Positions 1 to 8,483 of a stretch of DNA of 64,000 nt are shown here, piece by piece (within the stretch, counting starts at the first letter, position 1; each line of letters opens with the position of its first letter). The notes under the pieces were generated by a model. The model had not been told where the DNA came from. It made no database searches and saw nothing but the letters and a program-made list of their open reading frames with translations. Position numbers and translations under genes: made by a program. This DNA comes from Synchiropus splendidus (Eukaryota; Chordata; Actinopteri; Syngnathiformes; Callionymidae): contig NW_026527057.1 of assembly GCF_027744825.2 (NCBI RefSeq), positions 372,001 through 436,000 on the forward strand, read 5' to 3'.

Positions 1-112
1 TCAGTCACCAAATCAGTGATAAAAACAATAAAGGAGAAACCATTCTAAAAGGTACAAATGCAGTGCTTTGTTGTTGATGTAATTCTTTTGTTTACCTTTT
101 TATTTTAAACAG
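1..112 (+). other. End of an intron of the cenpc-like gene
   Basis: The T-rich stretch ending in TTTTATTTTAAACAG at 112 is a good polypyrimidine tract and 3' splice site for the exon that follows. The upstream part of the gene lies outside the window. Confidence 0.5.
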
Positions 113-532
113 AGGAGGAGCTCATGATATCCCCGACAAACAAAGGTGGAAGACCAACCAAGTCATCTGCTCCAGATGGAAATCACATTGAGAGTTGTCA
201 AATCCTTGGGAAGAGGAAAGGAAATCCTCCCAAAGAGTTTTGGTTGGCTTCACCTCAGGATACCCCAGAGCCAGAATCCAAAGATGAATCGCCGGTTGCA
301 ATGTCTAAACAAAACACAGCCAAGCCTAGTTCACCTGTGAAAAAATCTCAAGCTGTCTTGAAGAGGGGGAAAAATGGAACCGTTTCAGAGAATCTGAGTT
401 GTGATAAAAAGGATAATAAAAGAAGTAAAAACAAAACAATCAAGAATTCACTGATTCAGGATCGAGTCCAGGAACAAAAATATCTCGTACTACCAAGCCC
501 CTCACAGCCATCTGACCACAGCACACACTTGG
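113..532 (+). CDS. cenpc: Internal exon of a centromere protein C-like gene
   Basis: This exon is open in one frame from the 3' splice site at 112 to a strong 5' splice site (GTAAGT) at 533, giving about 140 lysine- and serine-rich, low-complexity residues. Near its start is the block GKRKGNPPKEFWLASP, a basic stretch followed by proline and an aromatic-tryptophan pair. It recalls the nucleosome-binding CENP-C motifs, which have arginines, a proline and a terminal WW or YW. The exon ends in phase 1, and the next exon continues the frame, so the pair is not a chance open frame. CENP-C sits in the inner kinetochore and binds the CENP-A nucleosome. The main alternative is Mis18BP1/KNL2, which in many vertebrates also carries a CENP-C-like motif; the cupin-like last exon favours CENP-C. 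The ATG at 124 is internal and is not a start. Confidence 0.55.
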
Positions 533-962
533 GTAAGTTAAACGCATTATTATTTTTAGTCATAGTTGTAGTCGAATAATTTGTTGTATTTGTATTATTA
601 TTATCACACACACAGTACATTTTCATTAAAATAATTGCTTATTCATTTTTTTCTAGCTTTTTAGCATATTCATTTTGTTCTTCTTAGAACTGGCTTTGTC
701 CTGCACCTGTTGTTTCATTTAGTTGTGTTTAGTTTGTATTTGTATTTACCATTAGCTCGGCAGAGAGACGGTGATCTGCAGTTAGATTTTGGTTGCTGAG
801 GAAGCAAGTTTTTGATTGTATGTACATGGGAGGAAATGCATGTTCAGCATTAAGCGCTCCTTTAACCTGTGGGCCACAAAGGATGATGGAGGTTTCACAC
901 TTTGTGCCTGGGTATTTTTGTATTTTTCAAAACAAGACGGTAACATTTGTTCATTTTCACAG
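533..962 (+). other. Intron of the cenpc-like gene
   Basis: This is a 430-bp AT-rich stretch between GTAAGT at 533 and TTCATTTTCACAG ending at 962. Removing it keeps the reading frame (phase 1 to phase 1). I see no gene or repeat in it apart from short T- and ATT-rich runs. Confidence 0.55.
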
Positions 963-1296
963 GAGACCAAAAAGCCAACTCTCATCAGCTTTTATCACCA
1001 AGCAGAGATAAACGCAGAAGGAAACCTCCGGGTGAATGGTGGAAAGTTGACGCCTTAGAGGAAGCAGAGACGTTGCCACCTGATCTGCCGTCGTCCACTA
1101 CAATTAAACCTTCAAAAGAAAGAGAAGCTCATCCCAAAAAAATTGGAGGATCTGGACATCTGACTGTTAAGAGTCGTAGAAGAGCATCAAAGCCTGTTGG
1201 GGGAGCTCTTGTGTCTCGCTTGAACCAAAGCAGGAAACCCCTTAAATCAATCCCCAAATCAACCACGAAGACCCCCAGTGGAGCACATCAGAGACC
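963..1296 (+). CDS. cenpc: Exon with CENP-C-like tryptophan motif
   Basis: The exon follows a clear 3' splice site and continues the frame of the exon at 113-532. About 17 residues in, it carries DKRRRKPPGEWWKVD: clustered arginines, a proline and a WW pair followed by a hydrophobic residue. This is the layout of the CENP-C central region/CENP-C motif, where arginines contact the H2A-H2B acidic patch and the aromatic pair contacts the CENP-A tail. The rest is basic and probably disordered. The frame reaches TAG at 1298-1300. A possible 5' splice site (GTAGGA) at 1297 would allow splicing in phase 2 to the candidate exon at 1362, also in frame. Whether this exon is terminal or spliced cannot be decided without transcripts. 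Mis18BP1/KNL2 is the alternative identity. Confidence 0.55.
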
Positions 1297-1361
1297 GTAG
1301 GAGCAAAACATCCTCTTTTGTTTGTTTCTTCATTTAGCCAATATTAGTCATTGTTTTACAG

Positions 1362-1483
1362 CAGATACCAAGATGAAGCTGAGTTGCCTGCTTCAGGCTC
1401 CAAAGTTACACTCATACAAAATGCAACAAACGCTCTTCTCAAGAGGTTCGGTCCACTCTCATGGAAGATAAAGACTGTGGACC
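1362..1483 (+). CDS. Possible small exon of the cenpc-like gene
   Basis: A reasonable 3' splice site (CATTGTTTTACAG) ends at 1361. Joining from a donor at 1297 keeps an open frame of about 40 residues, reading RYQDEAELPASGSKVTLIQN and onward. A GTACGC at 1484 could be a weak donor. I do not recognise the peptide as a CENP-C domain, and the donor is poor. This may be real, part of a decayed gene end, or chance. Confidence 0.25.
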
Positions 1484-1558
1484 GTACGCATGCCCTCATG
1501 CTCACAGACATCTCGATACATATGTGCAACACGAACAGATGACCCATCATTTTCTCAG

Positions 1559-1714
1559 CGCTCACTTGTCTTTTCTCCACCAGGCCACACCTACAGCATT
1601 CACAACCTCACCACTCTGCCTGCAGCCCTCTTCTTCACCAGGATACAAGTCCAGGCTGATGGAGACGTATGCAGATGTACATTTTGTGTATCTTTGGTGA
1701 CTACAGTCGTTTAG
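1559..1714 (+). CDS. cenpc: Cupin-like last exon of the cenpc-like gene
   Basis: The frame from 1559 reads RSLVFSPPGHTYSIHNL, then LPAALFFTRIQ, and stops at TAG 1712-1714. The pattern is P-P-G, tyrosine, isoleucine, N-L, about five residues, then two or three hydrophobics, F-T and I-Q. It matches what I know of the last strands of the Mif2/CENP-C cupin (homodimerisation domain), which normally ends the protein close to this F-T-x-I element. Here about 17 more codons follow, so either the C-terminus is extended or a donor (GTATGC at 1667) is used. Acceptors are possible at 1558 (TTTTCTCAG) or 1583 (TTCTCCACCAG). The first two-thirds of the cupin is not visible between 1300 and 1559, so the locus may be a rearranged or dying copy. 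No AATAAA lies close downstream. Confidence 0.45.
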   Translation, partial: RSLVFSPPGHTYSIHNLTTLPAALFFTRIQVQADGDVCRCTFCVSLVTTVV

Positions 1715-2990
1715 TTTTGTCATAGTTTTGTAAATAGTTCACTTTTCTGTGAAGCAGTTCTGTCTTTCAGTGTTGTGTTTATACAGAATAGGACTTTTTA
1801 CTGCATATCATTTTGGTAAAAGTCAAGGTTTTATTGTTATTAAGTTGTCAAAGACGTTTTTTGGGTCGCAACGCCCTCATGACTTCAGTAAAATTCTTTG
1901 TTCACTTTGCTTCCAGTATGATTTGATTAATTTTCAAGTTGTATGTACTTATGTCAGTGAAGCAGGTTTGAAAACCACCTGTTTCCAAACTCTATTTTTG
2001 GTCCTTAATTATAACTCACTGGCATGTTGACATCTGATGTATCAGCACAAGAACAAATAACAGACTGTGCCCAAGCACTGGTTGCACATGTCCCTTGACC
2101 ATGCAAGCTCATATCATATTAACAGTCTTGAGGAAGCGTTGTCACTTCCAGAATGTTCAAATGATAGTCATGTTTGGCCTGGTACAGATGCTGCATTTGA
2201 CCAGTGACAGAGCTTTATCTGTCCAATGTCAAACCCTTGCTGCATGCTATTGCAGACATCGGGACTCTGGAAGACCTTAGTAGTGTGAGTGCTTCCCATA
2301 TTTCCAAATGTTGCCTCCACGCTTAACTTGTTACCAAGACAGTTGTAGAGATCTGGGAACAACTGACCAATGAAGCCAATGATGTGATGGTGATGGATAT
2401 ACCCCCACAGGTCCACTCCCTATGACCTATCCTGGAAGTTTTCAATCGTTCCTTTTTTCCATCTCTCTTTGACCATAGTCCGAGTGCAGCAGAGATGGGA
2501 GGAATATTGTGGTCAGAGGGCAAAGCCCTCGCTTCACCTGCTGGTCTCTCACACGGACCAAGAACTTGACCGAGCAGTAGAAGTAGTAGAAGAGGAGGCC
2601 ACATGGTGATGGATGCACCTCCGCCAGGCACCTCGCATGACCCAGCTGGAGGGCTCCGTCGCCTGTCCCATCCCTCAATGACCAAAGTTCGGGTGTAGCA
2701 GAGATGGGAGAACCTGAGGCTAACGTAGAGATGAGCTAGTCGGGACTCCGCCCGTAACTCCAGGTTCGCCAGGCAGGTCAACTTGACTAGAGAAGCGTCA
2801 CGAAAGTAGGTGAAGATTGACCGTAGGTGAAGATTGAGTGGCCTGTCTCTAATCACAGAGTGGTGGCGTGCCAAGAGACCTGCTGCTATCTCCAAACGCC
2901 AGGTCTCACGCCAGTCCGGCCTACTCAATGTCTTGCACCAACGACCTCACCCCCAAGGTCGCGCAAAATGTTGTTAGTCCGAATGTAGTG
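1715..2990. other. Non-coding or unassigned stretch
   Basis: About 1.3 kb lies between the cenpc-like 3' end and the first repeat motif. The first 400 bases are AT-rich and could be 3' UTR. The segment 2040-2440 is more evenly composed and may be an old repeat, but I could not assign it. Open frames on the - strand (2323-2928) have no recognisable domain and cross low-complexity leucine codons, so I do not call them genes. Confidence 0.4.
2459..2711 (+). repeat. Short direct repeat pair (about 43 bp, 210 bp apart)
   Basis: The segments 2459-2501 and 2669-2711 share the order CCATC, CTCT/CTCA, TGACCA, AGT, CG, then AGCAGAGATGGGAG, with scattered mismatches. The pair suggests an old tandem duplication inside an unidentified repeat. 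Confidence 0.45.
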
Positions 2991-2994
2991 AAGT

Positions 2995-3180
2995 GGCACC
3001 AATAACCCTCCATACAGTGGGTCTGGACATCCCCCTGGGGCCCTCTCGTTGCCAAATCAGGTGCTTCCCTTCTCCGGCAACTACACAGGGGAACCTGACG
3101 CCATCCCACAGCCACAGCACTAGTTTGAGCCCAACGTGGAAGAACTAGGCACTAATAACCGTCCATATTTGGAGGGAGAA
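2995..3180 (-). repeat. Two copies of the DIRS-end motif
   Basis: GGCACCAATAACCCTCCATA at 2995 and GGCACTAATAACCGTCCATA at 3149 are close variants of the motif found three times at 4406-4620 (GGCATTAACAACCCCTCATA type). On the - strand this motif lies just past the C-terminal end of the recombinase in two separate element copies, so it is probably part of the element's terminal repeat. Confidence 0.4.
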
Positions 3181-3189
3181 ACCGCCAGT

Positions 3190-3480
3190 GGAGAAACATT
3201 TGGCCCATGACGAAGCGCTGCGGAAGAGAATGATTCTTTCATCTATTGGCCAGAGCTGCTGGAAGCACCTGTTAACAGGACAACGTGAGGCAAAGAAGAA
3301 GCTGCTACGTCAGACAAATAGAAATCTGCAAAAGTTGAGGCGGAAGTCCCGGAGGCTGCTTGGTAGGTTTCTGCCAAAGAAACTCCTCTGAAGGCTGCTA
3401 TCGATGTTGCCCCTTTTCACCACCTGTCAGAGTCACCCACAGCTGATTTGTTTTCCTGAAGGCCTTGACTCCATTCAGAC
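3190..3480 (-). pseudogene. DIRS-like tyrosine recombinase, C-terminal remnant (copy A)
   Basis: Read on the - strand, the segment has NQLWVTLTGGEKGQ, then ATSIAAFRGVSLAET, then ASTFADFYLSDVAASSL. These match the C-terminal half of DIRS-type tyrosine recombinases, where the ADFY tyrosine is the nucleophile that joins circular cDNA to the chromosome. Compared with copy B (4.86-5.19 kb), copy A has lost about 40 codons between GEKGQ and ATSIAAF. This is the stretch that carries the H-x-x-R active-site box, so the enzyme is dead even though the tyrosine survives. Frames also shift between pieces. Confidence 0.6.
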
Positions 3481-3639
3481 TAGCTCTCAGTGCACTCACG
3501 GGCCACACCTTGTACAAGCTCCAGTGGTTCTCATCATTCATTTGTTACCTCAGAAGACGCACAAAGAAATTTGGGAAAAACGACTAATCGAGAAGGCACA
3601 TAGTTGTCCAAACCATCCTGATGGAGGCCAGGACCAGGA

Positions 3640-4070
3640 GGAGAGCTGCTTTGTCAGCCACCAGCTCCAAAGCTGTCTGATCAAGTGGCTCGAAGGGAGC
3701 TTCAGAGAGAGACTTTAATGCCAATTGAAGATCCCAATAGGGCCAGATGCATCTGGAAGTGGGTCTGAGTCTTCAAGATCCCTGCAAGAACTGGACTAGC
3801 AGTGGATGTTTACCCAACGGATAGCAGTCCACACCCATTGAGCATTATATGCTTTGAGTGTTGCGGGTGATTTAGCATTTCGAATAGTGAACTGCACCTC
3901 GGGGGCAGAGGACTGCCTGCTAGCCTTGAAGTAGCCATGCTTTGAGGGGACGGCCCAGGATCGGCTGTCCCCTCATAATTTCTGCCCACTGATGCAGGAC
4001 TGTTTGCAGGACTTGAACAGGTTGCAGCACACCCTCGTGTGAGTACTCCAGAACACCTCCCGGGACTCTG
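3640..4070 (-). pseudogene. DIRS-like tyrosine recombinase, N-terminal remnant (copy A)
   Basis: On the - strand, pieces in different frames read NAKSPATLKAYNAQW, LGKHPLLVQFLQGS and RLRPTSRCIWPYWDLQLALK. They are the SAM-like, DNA-gripping N-terminal domain of DIRS recombinases and align with copy B at 5.23-5.52 kb. Several stops and frameshifts break the frame. The order (N-terminal domain at higher coordinates, C-terminal domain at 3.2-3.5 kb) fits one - strand element. The part at 3800-4010 is repeated almost unchanged at 8075-8290. Confidence 0.55.
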
Positions 4071-4079
4071 GAACACCTA

Positions 4080-4372
4080 TGAGGTCATCTTGACCACAAG
4101 GCTTAACCGCCAGCCTTGCAATGTGGCCTGACCTGAGAACCATGGGCAATTACCATGGCCGTCCATACTGGACGTCTGACTGGCACCGCCGGCTCCTTTG
4201 CCAGACGGCCGTCAAGGAGATCCACATTTTGCTGCACGAAACGAATGTTGCTTCGGTATGACGGAAGGTGGTGTGCCCAGGGTATTGTCGATATCTCGGA
4301 TGGCCAGGGCCTCACACCGGACCTGTCTATGAGAGTTGCTGCGCCACCGCCACGCCCAGGGTCTATCCAGCC
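4080..4372. other. Unassigned segment between element copies
   Basis: This is a GC-richer stretch with overlapping short open frames on both strands and no motif I recognise. It probably belongs to the decayed retroelement cluster, between copy A and the palindromic repeats. Confidence 0.3.
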
Positions 4373-4390
4373 TGAATGAATGAATGAATG
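4373..4390 (+). repeat. (GAAT)n microsatellite
   Basis: Four perfect GAAT units run in tandem (CTGAATGAATGAATGAATGG) at the left edge of the palindromic repeat cluster. Confidence 0.85.
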
Positions 4391-4405
4391 GGTTGTGGAG
4401 ATGGA

Positions 4406-4625
4406 GCATTAACAACCCCTCATACATGGGGTGTAATTTTACACTCTGGGTGGCAGGAGCTGCTGCCTCGCCTTTGCCACCTTAAGCTGAAATAAAAGTG
4501 GCATTAACAACCCCTCATATATGGAGTGTAACTTACACTCTGGATCAGCAGGAACTGCGTTGCCCTCTTTTAGCCACTATACGGCTGAAATAGATAGTGG
4601 CATTAACAATCCTCCATACAGAGAG
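4406..4625 (-). repeat. About 97-bp tandem repeat with palindromic cores
   Basis: GCATTAACAACCCCTCATA starts at 4406 and 4501, and a variant (GCATTAACAATCCTCCATA) at 4600, so the unit is about 97 bp with two full copies and a partial one. Units one and two each contain a near-perfect palindrome: GGTGTAATTTTACACTC at about 4429 and GAGTGTAACTTACACTC at about 4525. The cluster lies just beyond the recombinase end of copy B. DIRS elements have unusual inverted or split terminal repeats, so I infer that this is such a terminus, amplified locally. Confidence 0.55.
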
Positions 4626-4859
4626 AAAAAAATATTTACTGAGCAGCTACAGTCAGGGTTCTAGTCTGAGGTGAGCAAGAAAGAGGGAGTTTATTCACAA
4701 ATGAACAGATAGTGATGCAGGAATCCTGTGGATCTCGGCACGCTGCACACTCCACAGCACTGGAATGAAGCAGATACTGGTGTCCCCGAGCCAGTGCTGT
4801 GAAAGAGGGCCTACTGGTCGCTGGGTTCGGCTGCTCCTGAAGACAGAAAGAAAAGAGGG

Positions 4860-5190
4860 AAGGAGGATGCAGACACATCAGAAAAATAGTGGTCAGCAAA
4901 AGTAGAGATTGATGACCAAGAAGCTGCCTGGCTGATTTCTGACAGAGATACTGCCTTGAAAGCAGCCACAGATGTTGCCTGGCCTCAGATCGACTGTGCT
5001 CTCAGGGATTCCTGTGACTGTTTTCCCGCTGTCTCATAGGCTTTCATCATGGCAATTCTAAGCCAATGTGACAACCTGTGAGGGGACAGTGCCTGCCCCT
5101 TATTACCACCTGCGAGAGCCACCCACAGACTGTCCGTCTTTCTGAAGGGTGGGACTCAATCCAGTTTAGCTTTTAGCGCTCTAACCGGAC
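4860..5190 (-). pseudogene. DIRS-like tyrosine recombinase, C-terminal domain (copy B)
   Basis: The - strand reads RTDSLWVALAGGNKGQ, HRLSHWLRIAMM, then VSLSEISQAASWSSISTFAD followed by HYFSDVSASS. This is the catalytic domain of a DIRS-type tyrosine recombinase. The likely nucleophile tyrosine (ADHY) is kept. The preceding box, normally H-x-x-R, is damaged and holds an in-frame stop (around LRAQSI). The domain follows the N-terminal piece at 5230-5520 in the expected order, with frame breaks between. Confidence 0.65.
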
Positions 5191-5229
5191 ACATTTTGTG
5201 TAAACGCTCATGCTCCTCGTGCTGCTAAC

Positions 5230-5520
5230 TCATGCTAGCTCCTGGGAGGCCTGACCAAGTGGCTCAAAAGGGGCTTCAGACAGTGAATTGAGTACCAGCT
5301 GCAGGTACCAGTAGTGACATAAAGGTCTTGAGGTAGGTCTAAGCCTTTTCACACCTCTCATGAAACGGCTCACTAGACGATGCTCGCCGATGGGGTGGCC
5401 GTCCGGACCATTGTCTGGCATGGAAAGGGCTGCTACATGAACCCGTAATGTAGCTGTGCTCCGACCATTGTTAACCAGATGAAGGAGAAAATTAAGGATT
5501 AGAGAAACAGGGGCCGATTC
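5230..5520 (-). pseudogene. DIRS-like tyrosine recombinase, N-terminal domain (copy B)
   Basis: One - strand frame reads LNFLLHLVNNGRSTATLRVH, then HPIGEHRLVSRFMRGVKRLR and LVLNSLSEAPFEPLGQASQE. This is a clear SAM-like core-binding domain of the DIRS recombinase family: helix, G-[RK]-S-x-x-T-L-x-x-Y/H, a linker, F-[LM]-R-G and A-P-F-E-P-L. The domain is open here but is followed by breaks before the catalytic half. Upstream (5530-5860) the same frame is serine/proline-rich and does not look like the RNase H expected between RT and recombinase, so that region was lost or replaced. Confidence 0.7.
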
Positions 5521-5859
5521 TGGGGAGGCTGACTGGGTACCACACCACCGGGAAAAAAAATTGGGGGGGCCCTCGGGGTTCCTGATGCTTGCAGAAGCGC
5601 TGACATCGATGGAGGGAACTCCCAGGGCCCTTTGATCCGGATTTGACACATCTCTGGATACCAGCTGGAGCTGTCTGGAGCTACGACAATCATTCTCACT
5701 CTCGGCAGCTGAATTCTCCTCATCAGAGAAAGAAGAAGGCAAGGAGGAGGAAGGGCAAACAGGAGGCCTTCTGAGTCCAGACTGAGTCCAGCATGACCCC
5801 CACAAACGTCGTGCTCTGTCTGGGACTGGGACTCTGACTGGGAGTGCGCTTTTCAGGAG

Positions 5860-6503
5860 GTTTACTCTGAGCCTCAATAGCACGATGTGCTCCAACACCA
5901 AGCTGGTGTGCTCATGACTCCTGTTTCGACCTGGCTAGAATCAACAAGTAGTCCAAGTACGTCAGAATTCGCAGACCTTGTCTTCTTAATGGATCGAGCC
6001 CCGCCTCCAAGCACTTTGCGAAGGTGCGAGGCACTAGAGTGCTGTATTATACCTGACCCTCGAGCCCAAACCGGAAAAACTTCCTCTGACTCTGCCAAAC
6101 CGTGTTGTGAAGGTAGGCGTCTGCAAGATCAAGAGCCACTGAGGTCCAGAACAGTTCTCCACTCTCCTGTCTTCTTGGGTTTCAGAAAGTACCAGGAGTA
6201 AAACCCAGTGTAAGAAGATCGCTTTGGCACTAGCTCGATTACTTCCTTTGACAGGAGAGCGCGGACCTCCTCCATCAGAAATGACCGCTGGTTCTCTGAG
6301 TTCACCCACGTCCACGTGGTCTCGCAGAACCTGGGGTTTGACTGTGAAACTGAAGGGCGTGTCAATAACCGAGTATCTTCTCGATCCAAATGGGCAGATG
6401 AGGAGACAGGCACGTTCAATTCGGAAGATACTCTGTCAAGACAGGCGCCCTGAGCACAGGAGCGGACCCGGCCTCCGGGGCAGGTCCAGGTCGAAAGGGC
6501 CAT
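5860..6503 (-). pseudogene. DIRS-like reverse transcriptase remnant (copy B)
   Basis: The N-terminal RT piece (about 6129-6350) contains NPRFCETTWTWVNSENQ, LLSKEVIELVPK and GFYSWYFLKPKKTGEWRTVL. This is the DIRS RT start, in which the F-x-x-P-K-K-x-G-x-x-R block binds template and dNTP. A stop follows. The catalytic region appears in another frame at about 5910-5965 as TYLDYLLILARSK. The expected Y-x-D-D is Y-L-D-Y (bases 5948-5959), so a metal-binding aspartate is gone. HIVLLRLRVNLLKSAL downstream is the post-catalytic segment. Fingers and palm parts are missing. The copy is inactive. Confidence 0.65.
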
Positions 6504-6837
6504 CGGTGCTCAGCGCCCAATGTTCTTCAAAAACAGACTCGCTTTTGTCAGCTGGGGAAGTAGGGTCCCAAACTTGCAGTGTACCTTGATCTGACACTGC
6601 AACTCTCCTAAGATTGAGAGCCGAGGGACCGGCCCAATCATCCTCAGAAAGAGATGACTCTGTAGATGATGATGTCCTGCCTGGCTCTGTGAGGTTTGGA
6701 GGGCTGCAGAGAACAGAATCACAGACAGACATCACATAAGACATCATACAAGGGAGCTGAGAACAGAACATGTCTGGCATGCAGCTCCTACTGTGTGATC
6801 CTCTGAAGTGGTGGCTTTCATGGTCCTGTGGCGACCC
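6504..6837 (-). other. Possible upstream (gag-end) part of DIRS copy B
   Basis: An open - strand frame (6436-6780) encodes a serine- and acid-rich stretch with no recognised domain. It lies where the end of gag and the gag-RT spacer of copy B would be, but similarity is not evident, so this is inference from position only. Confidence 0.3.
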
Positions 6838-7345
6838 CTGCTGGAAACTGCCGAGTCTGAGGAATAAAAAGAGTTAATGGCAGAATAGAAACTCTCCCAA
6901 CTTTCGGCTGGAACCGGGATCTGTTGAGAGACGGGAAAGAGTTATTTGACGCCTATGCTTCTTATTGTGGCGAAACTGAAGAAAAACATAACTTCTTGGC
7001 TCCAGAAACTTCCCCAGGGACAGTTCTGTCGTCAGGGATAGAGACCGTTACAATAATGCTCTGTCTCCTGAGATCATGTCAAACAAAAACGAATTTTTGA
7101 AGCGGGAGTTCACACTGACTGGAACCAGGAGAAAACTTGACGGGTGATAAACCCTAATTTTGGGCAGAGAAGAAACAGACCCGATACCAAAGTAATGGAT
7201 CTTATTTTTTATTCAAGTTAGACTTTGGTTTCGATGCATAGTTTTAGATACAAAGTTCTTCCTACGCTTTTGGAGAGAGCAGAGGTGAGAGCAGCTAACT
7301 GGTCTCTCCAAGAGGAGCAGCAATGATCAGCGCAGCTATTATACG
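6838..7345 (+). repeat. Copy 1 of a 0.5-kb tandem duplication
   Basis: This segment aligns along its length with 7437-7935. Shared landmarks are GGCTGGAACCGGGATCTGTT at about 6907 and 7499, GACGCCTATGCTTCTTATTG, GACCCGATACCAAA, and GAGCAGAGGTGAGAGCAGC near the end. The copies differ by many substitutions and small indels, so the duplication is old. No domain is visible. It may be a duplicated LTR or other non-coding element end. Confidence 0.75.
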
Positions 7346-7436
7346 GCTGCTGCCTCCGGGCGGCGCCTTTGTGTGGAGGAGGCGGTGCGAGCAGAGCACC
7401 ATGCCGACGGACTGTTGAATCTCCAAAATCTGTTGG

Positions 7437-7935
7437 AAACTGGTGAGTCTGCGGAATAATAAGAGTTAATGCCAGACTTGAAACTCTCCTGACCTTTGGC
7501 TGGAACCGGGATCTGTTGAGAGACAGGAAAGAGTTCTTTGACGCCTATGCTTCTTATTGTGGCAAAATTGAGGAAAAACTAAACTCACTGGCTCCAGAAA
7601 CTTCCCCAGGCACAGTTCTGGCCTGAGGGATAAGGAGGCAGAGAGACCGTTACTATACTGCTTGGTCTCCTGATGTCAACCAAAAACACATTTTTGAAGC
7701 CGGAGAGCTGCCACTCGAGTTCGCACTGACTGGAACTGGAACCGGAAGACAACTTGGCAGGACCCGATACCAAAATAATGCATCTTATTTTTATTCAAGT
7801 TAGACTTTGGTTTAGATGCATACTTTTAGATACAAAGTTTTCTTCCTACGGTTTTGGAGGGAGCAGAGGTGAGAGCAGCCGACTGGTCTCTCCAAGAGGT
7901 GCAGCGATGATCAGCGCGGCTGTGATCCGGACGGC
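7437..7935 (+). repeat. Copy 2 of a 0.5-kb tandem duplication
   Basis: This is the second copy of the segment at 6838-7345, with the same order of landmarks and an offset drifting from about 592 to 577 bp because of indels. It runs into unrelated sequence after about 7935. Function unknown. Confidence 0.75.
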
Positions 7936-8059
7936 TGAGCTCAACCCGGCCCTTTTGACCAGCGACGCTGCAAATCCAAACCTTCCACCTGGCAGTAAGC
8001 TCTGTACCTGACCACGTGCGGTCCTAGTGCCAGTGGAGTGTCAGAACTGCGCCAGGAAT

Positions 8060-8290
8060 AGTCCGGAATGAATTGGACGAGCAGTGGATGTTTACCCAAC
8101 AGACGGCGGTCCACACCCTTTTGGCATTATATGCTTTGAATGTTGCGGTTGCTTTAGCATTTCGAATAGTGAACTGCACTTCGGGGGGCAGAGGACTGCC
8201 TGCTAGCCTTGAAGTAGCCACGCTTTGAGGAGACGCCCCAGGATCGGAGGTCCGCTCATAATTTCTTCCCCCTGCTGCAGGACTGTTTGG
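8060..8290 (-). pseudogene. DIRS-like recombinase N-terminal fragment (copy C)
   Basis: This is a near copy of 3800-4010: GCAGTGGATGTTTACCCAAC, GCATTTCGAATAGTGAACTG and GAGGACTGCCTGCTAGCCTT are shared. On the - strand it encodes the same recombinase pieces (VQFTIRNAKATATFKAYNA and, in another frame, LLGKHPLLVQF). Only this fragment is present, and the downstream catalytic domain is absent. The sequence departs from copy A on both sides. Confidence 0.6.
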
Positions 8291-8393
8291 GAGGGAGGCA
8301 GGCTCCAGGGACAGCTGGACACAAACATATTCTAGGAATATTACACAAGCCTTTCTACTTCACTGGAAGTGCCAGGGCACTCCGCAAAATGTG

Positions 8394-8480
8394 ATTGTGA
8401 AATTACAGAGGCGTGAGTGAGTGACTCTGTAATTGTGAAATTACAAAGGCGTGAGTGAGTGACTCTGTAATTGTGAAATT
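8394..8480 (+). repeat. 38-bp minisatellite, about 2.3 copies
   Basis: ATTGTGAAATTAC starts at 8394, 8432 and 8470, with GAGGCGTGAGTGAGTGACTC between the copies. At each junction CTGTAATT-GTGA-AATTACAG forms an 8-bp inverted repeat (third copy complete, second with one change). Confidence 0.8.
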
Positions 8481-8483
8481 ACA

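Noticed and set aside
782..1058. Short frames on both strands inside or across the intron and exon at 963
   Set aside because: They cross the splice site or oppose the exon. Only the frame joined in phase with the first exon carries the tryptophan motif.
2323..2928. 201-residue open frame on the - strand
   Set aside because: It has a leucine run from a simple repeat, no recognisable domain and no splice or transposon context, and overlaps an old direct repeat.
3188..3391. Lysine/arginine-rich + strand frame
   Set aside because: It is the shadow of the recombinase C-terminal fragment on the - strand (the ADFY region).
5887..6589. + strand frames (5887-6201 and 6224-6589)
   Set aside because: They are antisense to the DIRS RT fragments read on the - strand and have no domains of their own.
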